Positions 17,976 to 26,700 of a stretch of 64,000 bases of DNA are shown here, piece by piece. The DNA is taken from positions 2,232,001 through 2,296,000 of the forward strand of contig NZ_CP034451.1 of assembly GCF_003952525.1 (NCBI RefSeq), written 5' to 3'. The first letter of the stretch is position 1; each line of letters begins with the position of its first letter. Below the pieces are notes generated by a model that saw nothing but the letters and a program-made list of their open reading frames with translations, made no database searches and was not told where the DNA came from. The DNA is from Mesorhizobium sp. M3A.F.Ca.ET.080.04.2.1. Lineage in GTDB: Bacteria > Pseudomonadota > Alphaproteobacteria > Rhizobiales > Rhizobiaceae. Both the position numbers and the translations under genes were made by a program.

Positions 17976-19220
17976 CTACTCCCGGGGAAAGATGATTGTC
18001 TGCACCAGTCCACCCCCCTGCCTGTTCTCAAGCCTTATCGATCCGCCATAACGCTCGATGATCTCCTTGGCGATCGCCAGCCCCAGTCCGGCGCCGGGAA
18101 TGAACTGCATGCGCGCCGGGTCGACCCGGAAGAACGGCTCGAAGGCTTTGTTCAAGAGGTCCTGCGGAATGCCGGGGCCGCGGTCGCCGATGGTGAGAAC
18201 CGCTCGGTTGCCTTGCCCGGATAGCGAGACCGTGCAGTTCTTGCCATGTGTGGCGGCGTTGACGATCAGGTTGCGGAGCGCCCGGCGCAAGCCAAGCGCG
18301 CCGGCTTTGACCAACACATGGTCGAGATGGTCGATCGTCACCGCATGACCGAGCGAGACCATCTCGACTTCGATATCGCGAACCAGCGTCTCCAGAGCCA
18401 CCGGCTCAACCGCGTCCTGGTTGACCTCCTCGCGCACCAAGCGGATGGCGCTGTCGGAGATGCGGTCAAGCTCGTCGAGGTCGCTCAGCCACTTCTCGCG
18501 GTCCTCTTCGAGGAACTCGGCGCGGAGCCGCATCCTGGTCATTGGGGTCCTGAGATCGTGGCCGGCGGCGGCCACCAGCCGCATGCGGCTTTCCATCGCC
18601 GTTCTCAATCTTGCCGACAGTTCGTTGAGCGCATGGGCGGTGGCCCTCACCTCGACCGAGCCTTTTTCCGGCAAGGTCGCCAGCACCCCGTCCGAGCCGA
18701 TCTTGCTGACGGCGGCTTCGAGCATTTCGAGCGGCCGCACCAGCACGCCGGTGAAATAGATCGACACCGGCGTCGCGCCGAGCACGATCAGCGCCATCCA
18801 GCCGGCGAAAACATACCAGACATCGCGCGGCGGGCCCAAGTCGGGGACATTGACGATCATAAAGCGATGATCGGGCAGCGCGACCGACGCGACCATCCCA
18901 GGTTGCCCGGTGTTGCGGCTGACGACCGCCGAAACATCGAGGCCGTTCTGGCGCAGCATGTCGTTCAGCACTCGCGTGTGCTTGCGGTCCTCGAAACCCG
19001 GCGCCGGACGATCGCTGATCGTCACCGGCGCATCGCCGCTGCCCGGCACATGGCCGGGAACCAGCTGCACCATGTACTGTATCTGTTGCGCCAGCGGCCC
19101 CATGGTCAGCTCCGGCGACGGCCCACCGAGGACCTTGACGGCGACGAAGGTGGCAAGCCCGACCACGCCCAGGATCGAAACGACCAGAAGGATGATCAGC
19201 CGCCGGCGCAGCGAGGTCAT
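17976..19220 (-). CDS. Membrane sensor histidine kinase (EnvZ/RstB-like, HAMP)
   Basis: A 414-residue kinase with a first transmembrane segment at about 8-30, a periplasmic loop, a second segment at about 136-158, a HAMP linker, and the H-box GHDLRTPMTRMRL with phospho-acceptor H221. ATP-binding boxes follow: LRNLIVNAATHGK, IGDRGPGIP and GAGLGLAIAKEI. It senses an envelope or periplasmic signal. Its start overlaps the stop of the response regulator by four bases, so the two are co-transcribed, regulator first. The neighbourhood (Spy-like protein and RND pumps on the other strand) suggests that it monitors envelope damage or an antimicrobial compound. Confidence 0.93.
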   Translation of the reverse strand: MTSLRRRLIILLVVSILGVVGLATFVAVKVLGGPSPELTMGPLAQQIQYMVQLVPGHVPGSGDAPVTISDRPAPGFEDRKHTRVLNDMLRQNGLDVSAVVSRNTGQPGMVASVALPDHRFMIVNVPDLGPPRDVWYVFAGWMALIVLGATPVSIYFTGVLVRPLEMLEAAVSKIGSDGVLATLPEKGSVEVRATAHALNELSARLRTAMESRMRLVAAAGHDLRTPMTRMRLRAEFLEEDREKWLSDLDELDRISDSAIRLVREEVNQDAVEPVALETLVRDIEVEMVSLGHAVTIDHLDHVLVKAGALGLRRALRNLIVNAATHGKNCTVSLSGQGNRAVLTIGDRGPGIPQDLLNKAFEPFFRVDPARMQFIPGAGLGLAIAKEIIERYGGSIRLENRQGGGLVQTIIFPRE

Positions 19221-19942
19221 GCCCCGGTCTCCGCCGTCTCGACGCGCGCGGTCAGTTGATAGCCACCATTGCGCACGGTCTTGAACAGGTTCTCCTCGCC
19301 CGCCTCGGCGAACTTCCGGCGCAGCCGGCTCATCAGCACGTCGACGGACCGGTCGAGCGGGTCGCGCTCGCGCCCTTGCGTCAGATCGAGCAGCTGGTCG
19401 CGCGACAAAAGCCTCCCCGGCCGGTCGAGAAAGACCTGCAGCAGGTCGAACTCGGCGCCGGTAAGATCGATCAGGGCTCCGTCGGCGTTCATCACACTGC
19501 GCGTGTCCGGCTCCAGCCGGTAACCGGCGAAATGATAGACGCGAACCTTGGGTGGGGCGACTTCGTCCGGCGCCGAGCGCCTGAGCACCGCCCGGATGCG
19601 AGCCGTAAGCTCGCGCGGATTGAACGGCTTGCCGAGGTAGTCGTCGGCGCCGAGCTCCAGCCCGATGATGCGGTCGACATCTTCCTTCAGCGCGGTCAGC
19701 AGGATGACCGGGATATGCGGCTTGCGGTCCCGCAGGCTCCGGCAGATGTCGAGACCGGAGCCGTCAGGCAGCATGACGTCGAGCACGATGAGGTCGAACT
19801 GGCCGGAGCCAAGCTTGTGCTCGCATTCGCGCCGGTCCGCCGCCACGGAGACACGAAATCCCTGTCTGTCGAGATAGCGCCCGAGCAGCGTCCTGATCTC
19901 GCGGTCGTCGTCGACGACGAGGATGTGGGATTGTGTCTGCAT
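19217..19942 (-). CDS. OmpR-family response regulator
   Basis: A 241-residue regulator from ATG 19942 (MQTQSHILVVDDDREIRTLL); the much longer open frame upstream runs antisense through the Spy-like gene and is not used. Receiver domain: acidic pair at D11/D12, phospho-acceptor D55 in LIVLDVMLPD and K105 in YLGKPFNP. The C-terminal winged-helix domain shows LTGAEFDLLQVFLDRPGRLL and DRSVDVLMSRLRRKF. It is the cytoplasmic partner of the overlapping kinase and the likely activator of the divergent spy-like and efflux genes through the GGAAAC repeats between them. Confidence 0.94.
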   Translation of the reverse strand: MQTQSHILVVDDDREIRTLLGRYLDRQGFRVSVAADRRECEHKLGSGQFDLIVLDVMLPDGSGLDICRSLRDRKPHIPVILLTALKEDVDRIIGLELGADDYLGKPFNPRELTARIRAVLRRSAPDEVAPPKVRVYHFAGYRLEPDTRSVMNADGALIDLTGAEFDLLQVFLDRPGRLLSRDQLLDLTQGRERDPLDRSVDVLMSRLRRKFAEAGEENLFKTVRNGGYQLTARVETAETGA

Positions 19943-20000
19943 TCTTCGCCCGCTTGCCTTTTCGTCCCTGATTATAGGGAGCGACGCCGCCAAGCGGCAC

Positions 20001-20072
20001 GGAAAATTGCAACGGAACGTTTCCGCAAAGCCGTTGGAAACATTCGGAAACAAATCTCCTTCTTCCGGAAAC
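20001..20072. promoter_or_regulatory. Candidate response-regulator binding repeats in the divergent promoter
   Basis: GGAAAC occurs in the same orientation at 20036, 20046 and 20067, spaced 10 and 21 bases apart, about one and two helical turns. Related GGAAAA at 20001 and an inverted GTTTCC at 20019 are nearby. Direct repeats at helical spacing are typical targets of OmpR-family regulators. The site lies between the regulator start at 19942 and the Spy-like gene start at 20156. Confidence 0.6.
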
Positions 20073-20155
20073 CTTCGGCAATGCCGCGACGCGAAGCGGC
20101 AAAAGACGCCTCCTATCCTCCAGCCATCCGAAGCATGCAAGCAAAGGATCATGTC

Positions 20156-20836
20156 ATGCGTAGCAAACTCTTGGCGCTCGGCCTGTTTTCGGTCGCGGCC
20201 ATCCATCCCGTACTGGCCGCTCAGCCCGATCCCGGCGCCGCACCGGGCGACGAGCCGCCGGCCATCAATCAGAAGGACGACACGGGCCCGGGGCCGATGC
20301 CCTGGCCTCGCCCGCCTGGGCCGATGCGGCACGAGCCGCAAGCGCCGGAAGGCTTCGGCTTCCGCCGCATGGGACCGCCGCCGCCGGAAATGCTTGCCGC
20401 CCGGCTCTCGGCCCTCGAGACCCGCATCGGCATCCGGTCTGAGCAGCTCGATGCCTGGCGCGACTATACCAGCGCGCTGCAGGCGGTGCTGGCGCCTCCG
20501 CGGTTCGACCGTGGCCCCGGCGCTCCCGGCCCCGAGGCGGGCGGGCCGGGTTCCCCCGGTGGCCCCGGCCAGGCGCAACGCGATCCCTTCGCCTTTCAGG
20601 AGCGCCTGGCCGACGAGGTCACCAAACGCGCGGCTTCGGCCGCCAAGCTGAAGAATGCGATCGCCGTGCTGCGCACCAAGCTGACGCCCGAACAGCTCGA
20701 AATCCTCGCTTCGGCGGATCGGCCGCACGGCCCGCCCCCTGATCCCTGGGGCAATCCGCCGGACAACGCAGCCGGCCCCGGAGGTCCGCACGGACAGCTT
20801 CAGCCACCCCTACCCCGGAATGGCGAGCAACTCTGA
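20156..20836 (+). CDS. Spy/CpxP-like periplasmic protein (LTxxQ-type, Pro/Gly-rich)
   Basis: A 226-residue exported protein from the ATG at 20156, with AAGGA eight bases upstream. The signal peptide is MRSKLLALGLFSVAAIHPV with cleavage after VLA. The mature part begins with a Pro/Gly/Asp-rich linker, then helical segments: MLAARLSALETRIGIRSEQL and LADEVTKRAASAAKLKNAIA, with LTPEQLEILA near the C-terminus resembling the LTxxQ motif of the Spy/CpxP family. Such proteins are periplasmic chaperones or feedback sensors of envelope two-component systems. Long GP-rich tracts are unusual compared with E. coli Spy. It is divergent from the two-component genes and precedes the efflux genes. Confidence 0.75.
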   Translation: MRSKLLALGLFSVAAIHPVLAAQPDPGAAPGDEPPAINQKDDTGPGPMPWPRPPGPMRHEPQAPEGFGFRRMGPPPPEMLAARLSALETRIGIRSEQLDAWRDYTSALQAVLAPPRFDRGPGAPGPEAGGPGSPGGPGQAQRDPFAFQERLADEVTKRAASAAKLKNAIAVLRTKLTPEQLEILASADRPHGPPPDPWGNPPDNAAGPGGPHGQLQPPLPRNGEQL

Positions 20837-20845
20837 CCGTCTGCG

Positions 20846-20893
20846 CCGGCCGGTCCGCTGATCCACCCGTTCACGGGCCGGCCGGTTCTCTTG
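20846..20893 (+). terminator. GC-rich hairpin with T-rich tail after the Spy-like gene
   Basis: CCGGCCGGTCCG at 20846-20857 pairs with CGGGCCGGCCGG at 20874-20885 (one G-T pair) across a 16-base loop, followed by TTCTCTT. It probably ends the spy-like transcript, giving the efflux genes at 21127 their own promoter or leaving them partly read through. Confidence 0.6.
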
Positions 20894-21126
20894 CGAATTG
20901 GCGGACGCGTCGGCGCGACCGCCGTCAAGCATGGACCGCGTTATGATGTGGGAAGCCCTGATGATGCTGCGGCTGCTTACCTCGCTGGGCTCGCCCTTGC
21001 CGATACGCTCCGGCGCCGGTGCCAGGCAAAAGATCCTGTCGAAGCAGGCGCTGAAAGGGGCGATCCGGTTGAGCTTCGCCGCCTACCGCCTGCCGCTTCC
21101 GATCTCGTCTTCAAGCACTGAAAATC

Positions 21127-22278
21127 ATGACCGCAAAATTGCGTAAAAGACATCTTCTTCTGGCGGCCTTGCTGGCCGCGCTGGCCGCCGTCGCAGCGCT
21201 CAAGGCTTATGGCCGCGCCACGCCCGAGCCGGCGGCGCAGACGCCTGCGCCGGCAGCGGCGCTCACCGTTTCGGTGGAGAAGGTGGTCCCCCGGACGGTG
21301 ACATCGTCGGTCAGCGCCACCGGCACGGTGGCTGCATGGCAGGAAGCGACGATCGGCGCCGAAGAAAGCGGCCTGCGCCTGACCGAAGTCCTGGTGGCCG
21401 AGGGCGATCATGTGAAGGCCGGCGATGTCGTCGCAAGGTTGGATGACTCGCTGCTTAAAGCCCAGCTCGCCGAGCAGAAGGCAGCCGTCGCGCAAGCTCA
21501 GGCAACCCTCGATTCCGCGCTGTCGGCCGCGGCCCGCGCCAACAAGCTGCTCGCCAGCAACGCCGTCAGCGCTGAAACCGCCGAGGACAAGGCGACCGCC
21601 GTCAAGACCGGCAAGGCCGGCGTCGATCAGGCGGCAGCCGCCACCGAACGGCTACAGGCCCAACTCGACAGGACGATCATCCGCGCGCCATTCGACGGCA
21701 TCGTCTCCAGCAGGCCGGCTGTGACAGGCTCCATCGTCCAGGCCGGCACCGAGCTGATGAAGATCGTCCGCGACGGCAGGCTGGAGGTCGGCGTGCTTGT
21801 CCCTGAAAAGGACCTGGCGGCAATCTCGGCCGGTCAGCCGGCAAACATCGTCGATGCATCCGGCCGCGCCTTTTCCGGCAGCGTTTCCCAGATAGCCGAG
21901 ACGGTCAACTCGACCATCCGGCTCGGCACCGTCTATGTCGCCGTCAGCGACGGCTCGGGCCTTAAGCCCGGCATGTTCGCCCGCGTCACGATCGAGACGG
22001 CTGCGTCCCGGCAGCTGACCGTCGCCGAAACGGCCTTGGTCTGGCATGCCGGCAAACCGGCTGTGTTCGTCGTCGGCGATGACGGCAAGGTCACCGAGCG
22101 TCCAGTCGTCACGGGCACGCGCCAGAACGACCGCGTCGCCATCGAAAGCGGCTTGTCGGAAGGCGACCGCGTCGTCGTCGCCGGCGCCGGCTTCCTCAAC
22201 GACGGTAACCTCGTGCGTGTCGCCGCCGACGAGACGAAGGCGGCCGATGCCGCGAGCACGGCGGAGCCGGCGCAATGA
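21127..22278 (+). CDS. RND efflux periplasmic adaptor (HlyD/AcrA-type) no. 1
   Basis: A 383-residue membrane-fusion protein. The N-terminal hydrophobic stretch LLLAALLAALAAVAALKAYG acts as a signal anchor. The lipoyl/hairpin architecture is visible: VSATGTVAAWQEATIGAEES, the coiled-coil hairpin AQLAEQKAAVAQAQATLDSA, the second lipoyl half IIRAPFDGIVSSRPAVTGSI and a beta-barrel ending GLKPGMFARVTI. It links the inner-membrane pump to the outer-membrane channel. The stop overlaps the pump start by four bases (ATGA), so the two are translationally coupled. The 290 bases upstream have no certain gene. Confidence 0.9.
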   Translation: MTAKLRKRHLLLAALLAALAAVAALKAYGRATPEPAAQTPAPAAALTVSVEKVVPRTVTSSVSATGTVAAWQEATIGAEESGLRLTEVLVAEGDHVKAGDVVARLDDSLLKAQLAEQKAAVAQAQATLDSALSAAARANKLLASNAVSAETAEDKATAVKTGKAGVDQAAAATERLQAQLDRTIIRAPFDGIVSSRPAVTGSIVQAGTELMKIVRDGRLEVGVLVPEKDLAAISAGQPANIVDASGRAFSGSVSQIAETVNSTIRLGTVYVAVSDGSGLKPGMFARVTIETAASRQLTVAETALVWHAGKPAVFVVGDDGKVTERPVVTGTRQNDRVAIESGLSEGDRVVVAGAGFLNDGNLVRVAADETKAADAASTAEPAQ

Positions 22279-25200
22279 ACGCCATCTCCTCCTGGTCGAT
22301 CCGCAATCCGGTTCCGACCATCGTGCTGTTCTTGTCGCTCAGCGTTGCCGGCGTTTATGGCTTCATGCAACTGCGCACCAACAACATGCCCGATATCGAC
22401 TTGCCGACCGTCACCGTCACGGTAGCGCAGCCGGGCGCGGCGCCGAGCGAAATGGAAGTCCAGGTGGCGCGCGTCATCGAGAACGCTGTCGCGACCCTCG
22501 AAGGCGTCGACGACGTCTCGACCTCGATCAGCGAGGGCTCTTCCGTCACCACCGTCGAATTCACCCTCGGCATCGATCCCGAGACCGCCACCAACGATGT
22601 CCGCAGCGCCGTCTCCGGCGTGCAGTCCAGCCTGCCGGCCGCGGCCCAGACGCCGGTCGTGGCGAAGGTCAACGCAACCGGCAATTCGATGCTGACCTTC
22701 GTGGTCGAGGCGCCGACCATGTCGCCCGACGCTCTGAGCTGGTACATCGACAACGACGTCGCCAAGGTCCTGCTCGGCGTCGACGGCGTCTCCAAGATCA
22801 CCCGTGCCGGCGGCGTCGACCGCGTCATCCGCGTCGAGCTCGATCCCGACCGACTTGCCGCTCTCGGCATCAGCGCCGGCGATGTCAGCCAGACGCTCGC
22901 CTCCAACAACGTCAACCAGCCCGGCGGCCGCGCCAATATCGGCGGCCAGGAGCAGTCGGTGCGCACGCTGGCCAGCGCCACGACCGTCGAGGCGCTGGCC
23001 GATACCCGCATCGCGCTGAGCGGCGCCGGCGGCGTCAAGCTGTCCGACCTCGGCACTGTCGTCGACAGCTGGGAAAAGCCGCGCCAGGCGGCCTATCTCG
23101 ACGGCCGGCAAGTCGTCGCCTTCAATGTCTACAGGTCGGTCGGCTCGAGCGAGATCGATGTCGTCAAGGCCGCCCGCGCCGCGATCGCCGACATGGGCGC
23201 CAAGACTACAACAGCAAAGTTCACCGAGGTCACCTCCTCGTCCGGCTTCGTCCAGGAAAGCTACGACGCCGCCCTCGAAGCTCTATGGCTGGGCGCGCTG
23301 CTGGCCATCGGCGTGGTCTGGCTGTTCCTGCGCGACATCAGGGCAACGCTGGTGTCGGCGGTGGCGATGCCGCTGTCGCTGATCCCGACCTTCGCGGTGA
23401 TGGCAGCCTTCAACATCTCGCTCAACAACATCACGCTGCTGGCGCTTTCGCTGGTCGTCGGCATCCTTGTCGACGATGCCATCGTCGAGATCGAGAACAT
23501 CGTGCGCCACATGCGCCAGACCGGCGTCAGCGCCTACCAGGCGGCAATCGAAGCGGCCGACGAGATCGGCCTCGCCGTCGTGGCAACTACCGCGACCATC
23601 GTCGCAGTCTTCCTGCCGGTGGCTTTCATGTCCGGCATTCCAGGCAAATTCTTCCTGAGTTTTGCCGTCGTCGTCTGCATCTCGGTGCTGTTCTCGCTCT
23701 TGGTGGCGCGCATGCTCACCCCGCTGATGGGCGCCTATCTGGTGCGCGCCGGCGGCCACGAAGAAGGCGACATGCCGGCCTGGGTACCTGCCTATCTGTG
23801 GCTGCTGCGCAAGGCGCTCGACCATCGCTGGATCACGCTTCTTGCCGGCATCGCCTTCTTCGCCGGCTCGATGATGCTGGCGACGCACTTGCCGACCGAA
23901 TTCATGGCGGCGGCGGATCGCGGCCGCTCGATGATCTCAGTCGAGCTGCAGCCCGGCTCGACCATCGAGCAGACCACGGCGGTGGTGCAGGACATCACCA
24001 AACGGCTCAAGAAGGAGCCGGCCGTCGACAGCGTGTTTGCCACGATCGGCACGGCCGCCTCGTCGGGCGGCGGACCGAACCAAAGCTCGAGCTCGGCCGA
24101 GGTACGGACCGCAACCGTCACGGTCAACCTGAAGCCGCGCGCCGAGCGAACGATGAGCCAGCAGCAATTCGAGGCAGAGGCTTCGCCGAAGCTCAACGAC
24201 ATCCCGGGCGCCCGAATCCAGTTCGGCGCCGACGGCTTCTCCGGCGCCAAGGTGTCGATCACGCTGGTCGGCGACGATGGCGAAGCCCTCGCAAAGGCTA
24301 GCGATGCGCTAATCGACGCAATGAAATCGGTTCCCGGGCTGATCAATCCGACGTCGACCGCGGCCACCACCAAGCCCGAGCTCATCGTGCGCCCCGACAG
24401 CGCCAAGGCGGCCGAGCTTGGCGTCACGCCGACCGAGATCGCCGCGACGGTCAAGATCGCCACCATCGGCGACACCGACACCAGCCTGGCGAAATTCAAT
24501 CTCGGCGACCGTCAGGTCTCGATCATCGTCACCTTGCCCGACGGCGCCATTGATGATCCGGCGAAGCTTGCCATGCTGCCGCTGACCGGCAGCAGGGGCA
24601 CGGTACCGCTCGGCGCCGCCGCCGATATCGGCTTCAACGCCGGCCCGAACAGCATCACCCGTGTCGACAGAAGCCGCAGCGCCACGGTCGAGGCCGATCT
24701 TTCCGGCCTGACGCTCGGCCAGGCGACCACCGCCATTCGCGCGCTGCCGATCATGAAAAGCCTGCCGCAGGGCGTGCATGAGCTGGCGCGCGGCGATGCC
24801 CAACGCATGCAGGAGCTGTTTTCTGGCTTCGCGACCGCGATCGCCGCAGGCATTATCCTGATGTACCTGACGCTGGTGCTGCTCTTCCGCAGCTTCGTGC
24901 AACCGGTGACCATCCTGGTCGCCTTGCCGCTCTCGGTCGGCGGCGCGCTTGGTTTCCTGCTCATTACCGGCAAGGCGCTTGGCGTCTCTCCGTTGATCGG
25001 CATACTGATGCTGATGGGCATCGCGGCCAAGAACTCGATCCTGCTCGTCGAATATGCTCTGGTCGCCGAGAAGGAGCATGGCATGGGCCGCTTCGAGGCA
25101 CTGCTCGATGCTGCCCGCAAGCGGGCCCGGCCCATCGTCATGACATCGATCGCCATGGGCGCCGGCATGCTGCCGATCGCGCTCGGCATCGGCGCCGACG

Positions 25201-26696
25201 CCGAGACGCGTGCGCCGATGGCGATCGCCGTGATCGGCGGGCTCATCTCCTCGACCGTGCTCAGCCTCGTCTACGTGCCGGTGGTCTACTCCTTCATGGA
25301 TGACATCCAGCGTTTCCTCGCCCGTCACCTCCGCAAGCTGTTGGTCGAAGCGCCCGGCGCTACCGATCAGGCAAGGGCCGCAATCCCAGTGAAAGAACTG
25401 TCAATGTATATCCAGCCTAATCGTTCTCTTTCGCTGGCGCGGCCGCGCCGCCTGTCTGCCTGGGCAGGAACGCTTTGTGCCGCGCTGTTGCTTGCAGCCT
25501 GCTCGCAGGAGAAGAGCCAGGTGCCCGCCGGCATGGGAGGCGCCGGCAGGCCTGAGGTCGGCGTCGTCACCCTGCATCCGCAATCGGTCGCGATCACCGC
25601 CGAGCTGCCGGGCCGGACCGCTGCCTCGCTCGTGGCCGAGGTACGCCCGCAGGTCGACGGCATCATCCGGCAGCGGCTGTTCCAGGAAGGCGCCGAGGTG
25701 GTGGCGGGGCAGCCGCTCTACGTCATCGACTCGGCGAGCTATCAGGCCGCCTATGACAGCGCCGTCGCGACGCAGCAGAAGGCTGAAGCCGCGGTGCCCA
25801 CCGCCCGGGCCAAGTTCGACCGCTATGCCGGGCTGCTGAAGCAGAACGTCGTCTCGAAGCAGGATTACGATGATGCCGCCGCGACGCTGGCGCAGGCGCT
25901 GGCCGACGTCGCAGCCGCCAAGGCCAGCGTCGAAACCGCCAAGATCAGCCTCGATCGCACCTCGATCACCGCGCCGATCGCCGGGCGCATCGACAAATCC
26001 TCGCTAACGCCGGGCGCGCTGGTCACCGCCAACCAGGAAACTGTGCTGACCACCATTCGCTCGCTCGATCCGATCAATGTCGATGTCACGCAGTCCAGCA
26101 CCAACCTGCTCAATCTGCGCCAGGCGATCAACGAAGGCCGGCTGAAATTCAGCGGGACCAATGTCAGCGTCAAGCTGAAGCTCGACAACGGCACCATCTA
26201 CGCGCAGAACGGCAAGCTGGAGTTCGCCGGCGCCAATGTCGACCAGTCGACTGGCACCTTCGCGCTCAGAGCCCAGTTCCCCAATCCCGACCGCCTGCTG
26301 CTGCCTGGCATGTATGTGCGCGCCATCGTTGAGGAAGGCGTCGCCCAAAACAGCTTCCTGGTGCCGCAGCGGGGCGTCACCCGCGACCCCAAGGGCCAGG
26401 CGGCGGCCATGGTCGTCAATGCCCAGGGCAAGGTCGAGCAGCGCGTGCTCAGCGTGCGCAACGGCGTCGGCAACAACTGGCTGGTGGATTCGGGCGTCGG
26501 CGACGGCGACCGCGTCATCGTCGAGGGCCTGCAACTGGTGCGCGTCGGAGGCGACGCGACAGCGGTCGAAGTGACGATCGACGAAACGACCGGCGAGATC
26601 AAGGACCGCCAGCAGAGCTCCGCCTCGGCGACCGCCACCAGCGGCAATGCCGCCGGTGCCGCCAAGCAGCCGGCCTCTGGCGCAACCGGGAACTGA
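22275..26696 (+). CDS. RND efflux pump fused in frame to a lipoprotein-type adaptor
   Basis: One uninterrupted frame of 1473 codons. Residues 1-1043 are a full HAE1/AcrB-type RND pump: [20 protein letters not shown] as first membrane helix, proton-relay D400/D401 in [12 protein letters not shown], and [16 protein letters not shown] in the C-terminal half. From M1044 (position 25404) a complete membrane-fusion protein follows, with its own lipoprotein signal ([11 protein letters not shown], Cys about residue 1076), hairpin and barrel. No stop separates them. Either this is a true fusion with the lipobox as an internal membrane anchor, or the adaptor is started separately at 25404; the upstream sequence has only a weak GAAAGAA for ribosome binding. 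It is coupled to the upstream adaptor and followed after 4 bases by a second pump. Confidence 0.88.
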   Translation: MNAISSWSIRNPVPTIVLFLSLSVAGVYGFMQLRTNNMPDIDLPTVTVTVAQPGAAPSEMEVQVARVIENAVATLEGVDDVSTSISEGSSVTTVEFTLGIDPETATNDVRSAVSGVQSSLPAAAQTPVVAKVNATGNSMLTFVVEAPTMSPDALSWYIDNDVAKVLLGVDGVSKITRAGGVDRVIRVELDPDRLAALGISAGDVSQTLASNNVNQPGGRANIGGQEQSVRTLASATTVEALADTRIALSGAGGVKLSDLGTVVDSWEKPRQAAYLDGRQVVAFNVYRSVGSSEIDVVKAARAAIADMGAKTTTAKFTEVTSSSGFVQESYDAALEALWLGALLAIGVVWLFLRDIRATLVSAVAMPLSLIPTFAVMAAFNISLNNITLLALSLVVGILVDDAIVEIENIVRHMRQTGVSAYQAAIEAADEIGLAVVATTATIVAVFLPVAFMSGIPGKFFLSFAVVVCISVLFSLLVARMLTPLMGAYLVRAGGHEEGDMPAWVPAYLWLLRKALDHRWITLLAGIAFFAGSMMLATHLPTEFMAAADRGRSMISVELQPGSTIEQTTAVVQDITKRLKKEPAVDSVFATIGTAASSGGGPNQSSSSAEVRTATVTVNLKPRAERTMSQQQFEAEASPKLNDIPGARIQFGADGFSGAKVSITLVGDDGEALAKASDALIDAMKSVPGLINPTSTAATTKPELIVRPDSAKAAELGVTPTEIAATVKIATIGDTDTSLAKFNLGDRQVSIIVTLPDGAIDDPAKLAMLPLTGSRGTVPLGAAADIGFNAGPNSITRVDRSRSATVEADLSGLTLGQATTAIRALPIMKSLPQGVHELARGDAQRMQELFSGFATAIAAGIILMYLTLVLLFRSFVQPVTILVALPLSVGGALGFLLITGKALGVSPLIGILMLMGIAAKNSILLVEYALVAEKEHGMGRFEALLDAARKRARPIVMTSIAMGAGMLPIALGIGADAETRAPMAIAVIGGLISSTVLSLVYVPVVYSFMDDIQRFLARHLRKLLVEAPGATDQARAAIPVKELSMYIQPNRSLSLARPRRLSAWAGTLCAALLLAACSQEKSQVPAGMGGAGRPEVGVVTLHPQSVAITAELPGRTAASLVAEVRPQVDGIIRQRLFQEGAEVVAGQPLYVIDSASYQAAYDSAVATQQKAEAAVPTARAKFDRYAGLLKQNVVSKQDYDDAAATLAQALADVAAAKASVETAKISLDRTSITAPIAGRIDKSSLTPGALVTANQETVLTTIRSLDPINVDVTQSSTNLLNLRQAINEGRLKFSGTNVSVKLKLDNGTIYAQNGKLEFAGANVDQSTGTFALRAQFPNPDRLLLPGMYVRAIVEEGVAQNSFLVPQRGVTRDPKGQAAAMVVNAQGKVEQRVLSVRNGVGNNWLVDSGVGDGDRVIVEGLQLVRVGGDATAVEVTIDETTGEIKDRQQSSASATATSGNAAGAAKQPASGATGN

Positions 26697-26700
26697 AGCG

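Noticed and set aside
19943..20791. N-terminal extension of the response regulator frame
   Set aside because: It runs antisense through the Spy-like gene, and the receiver domain starts normally at 19942.
20891..21146. Two overlapping short frames between the Spy-like gene and the first adaptor
   Set aside because: Neither has a family pattern or convincing ribosome binding site, and they compete with each other in different frames; more likely promoter/leader region.
22046..24301. 751-codon plus-strand frame overlapping the adaptor and RND pump
   Set aside because: Out-of-frame shadow in high-GC DNA, extremely rich in Arg; the RND frame carries all conserved motifs.
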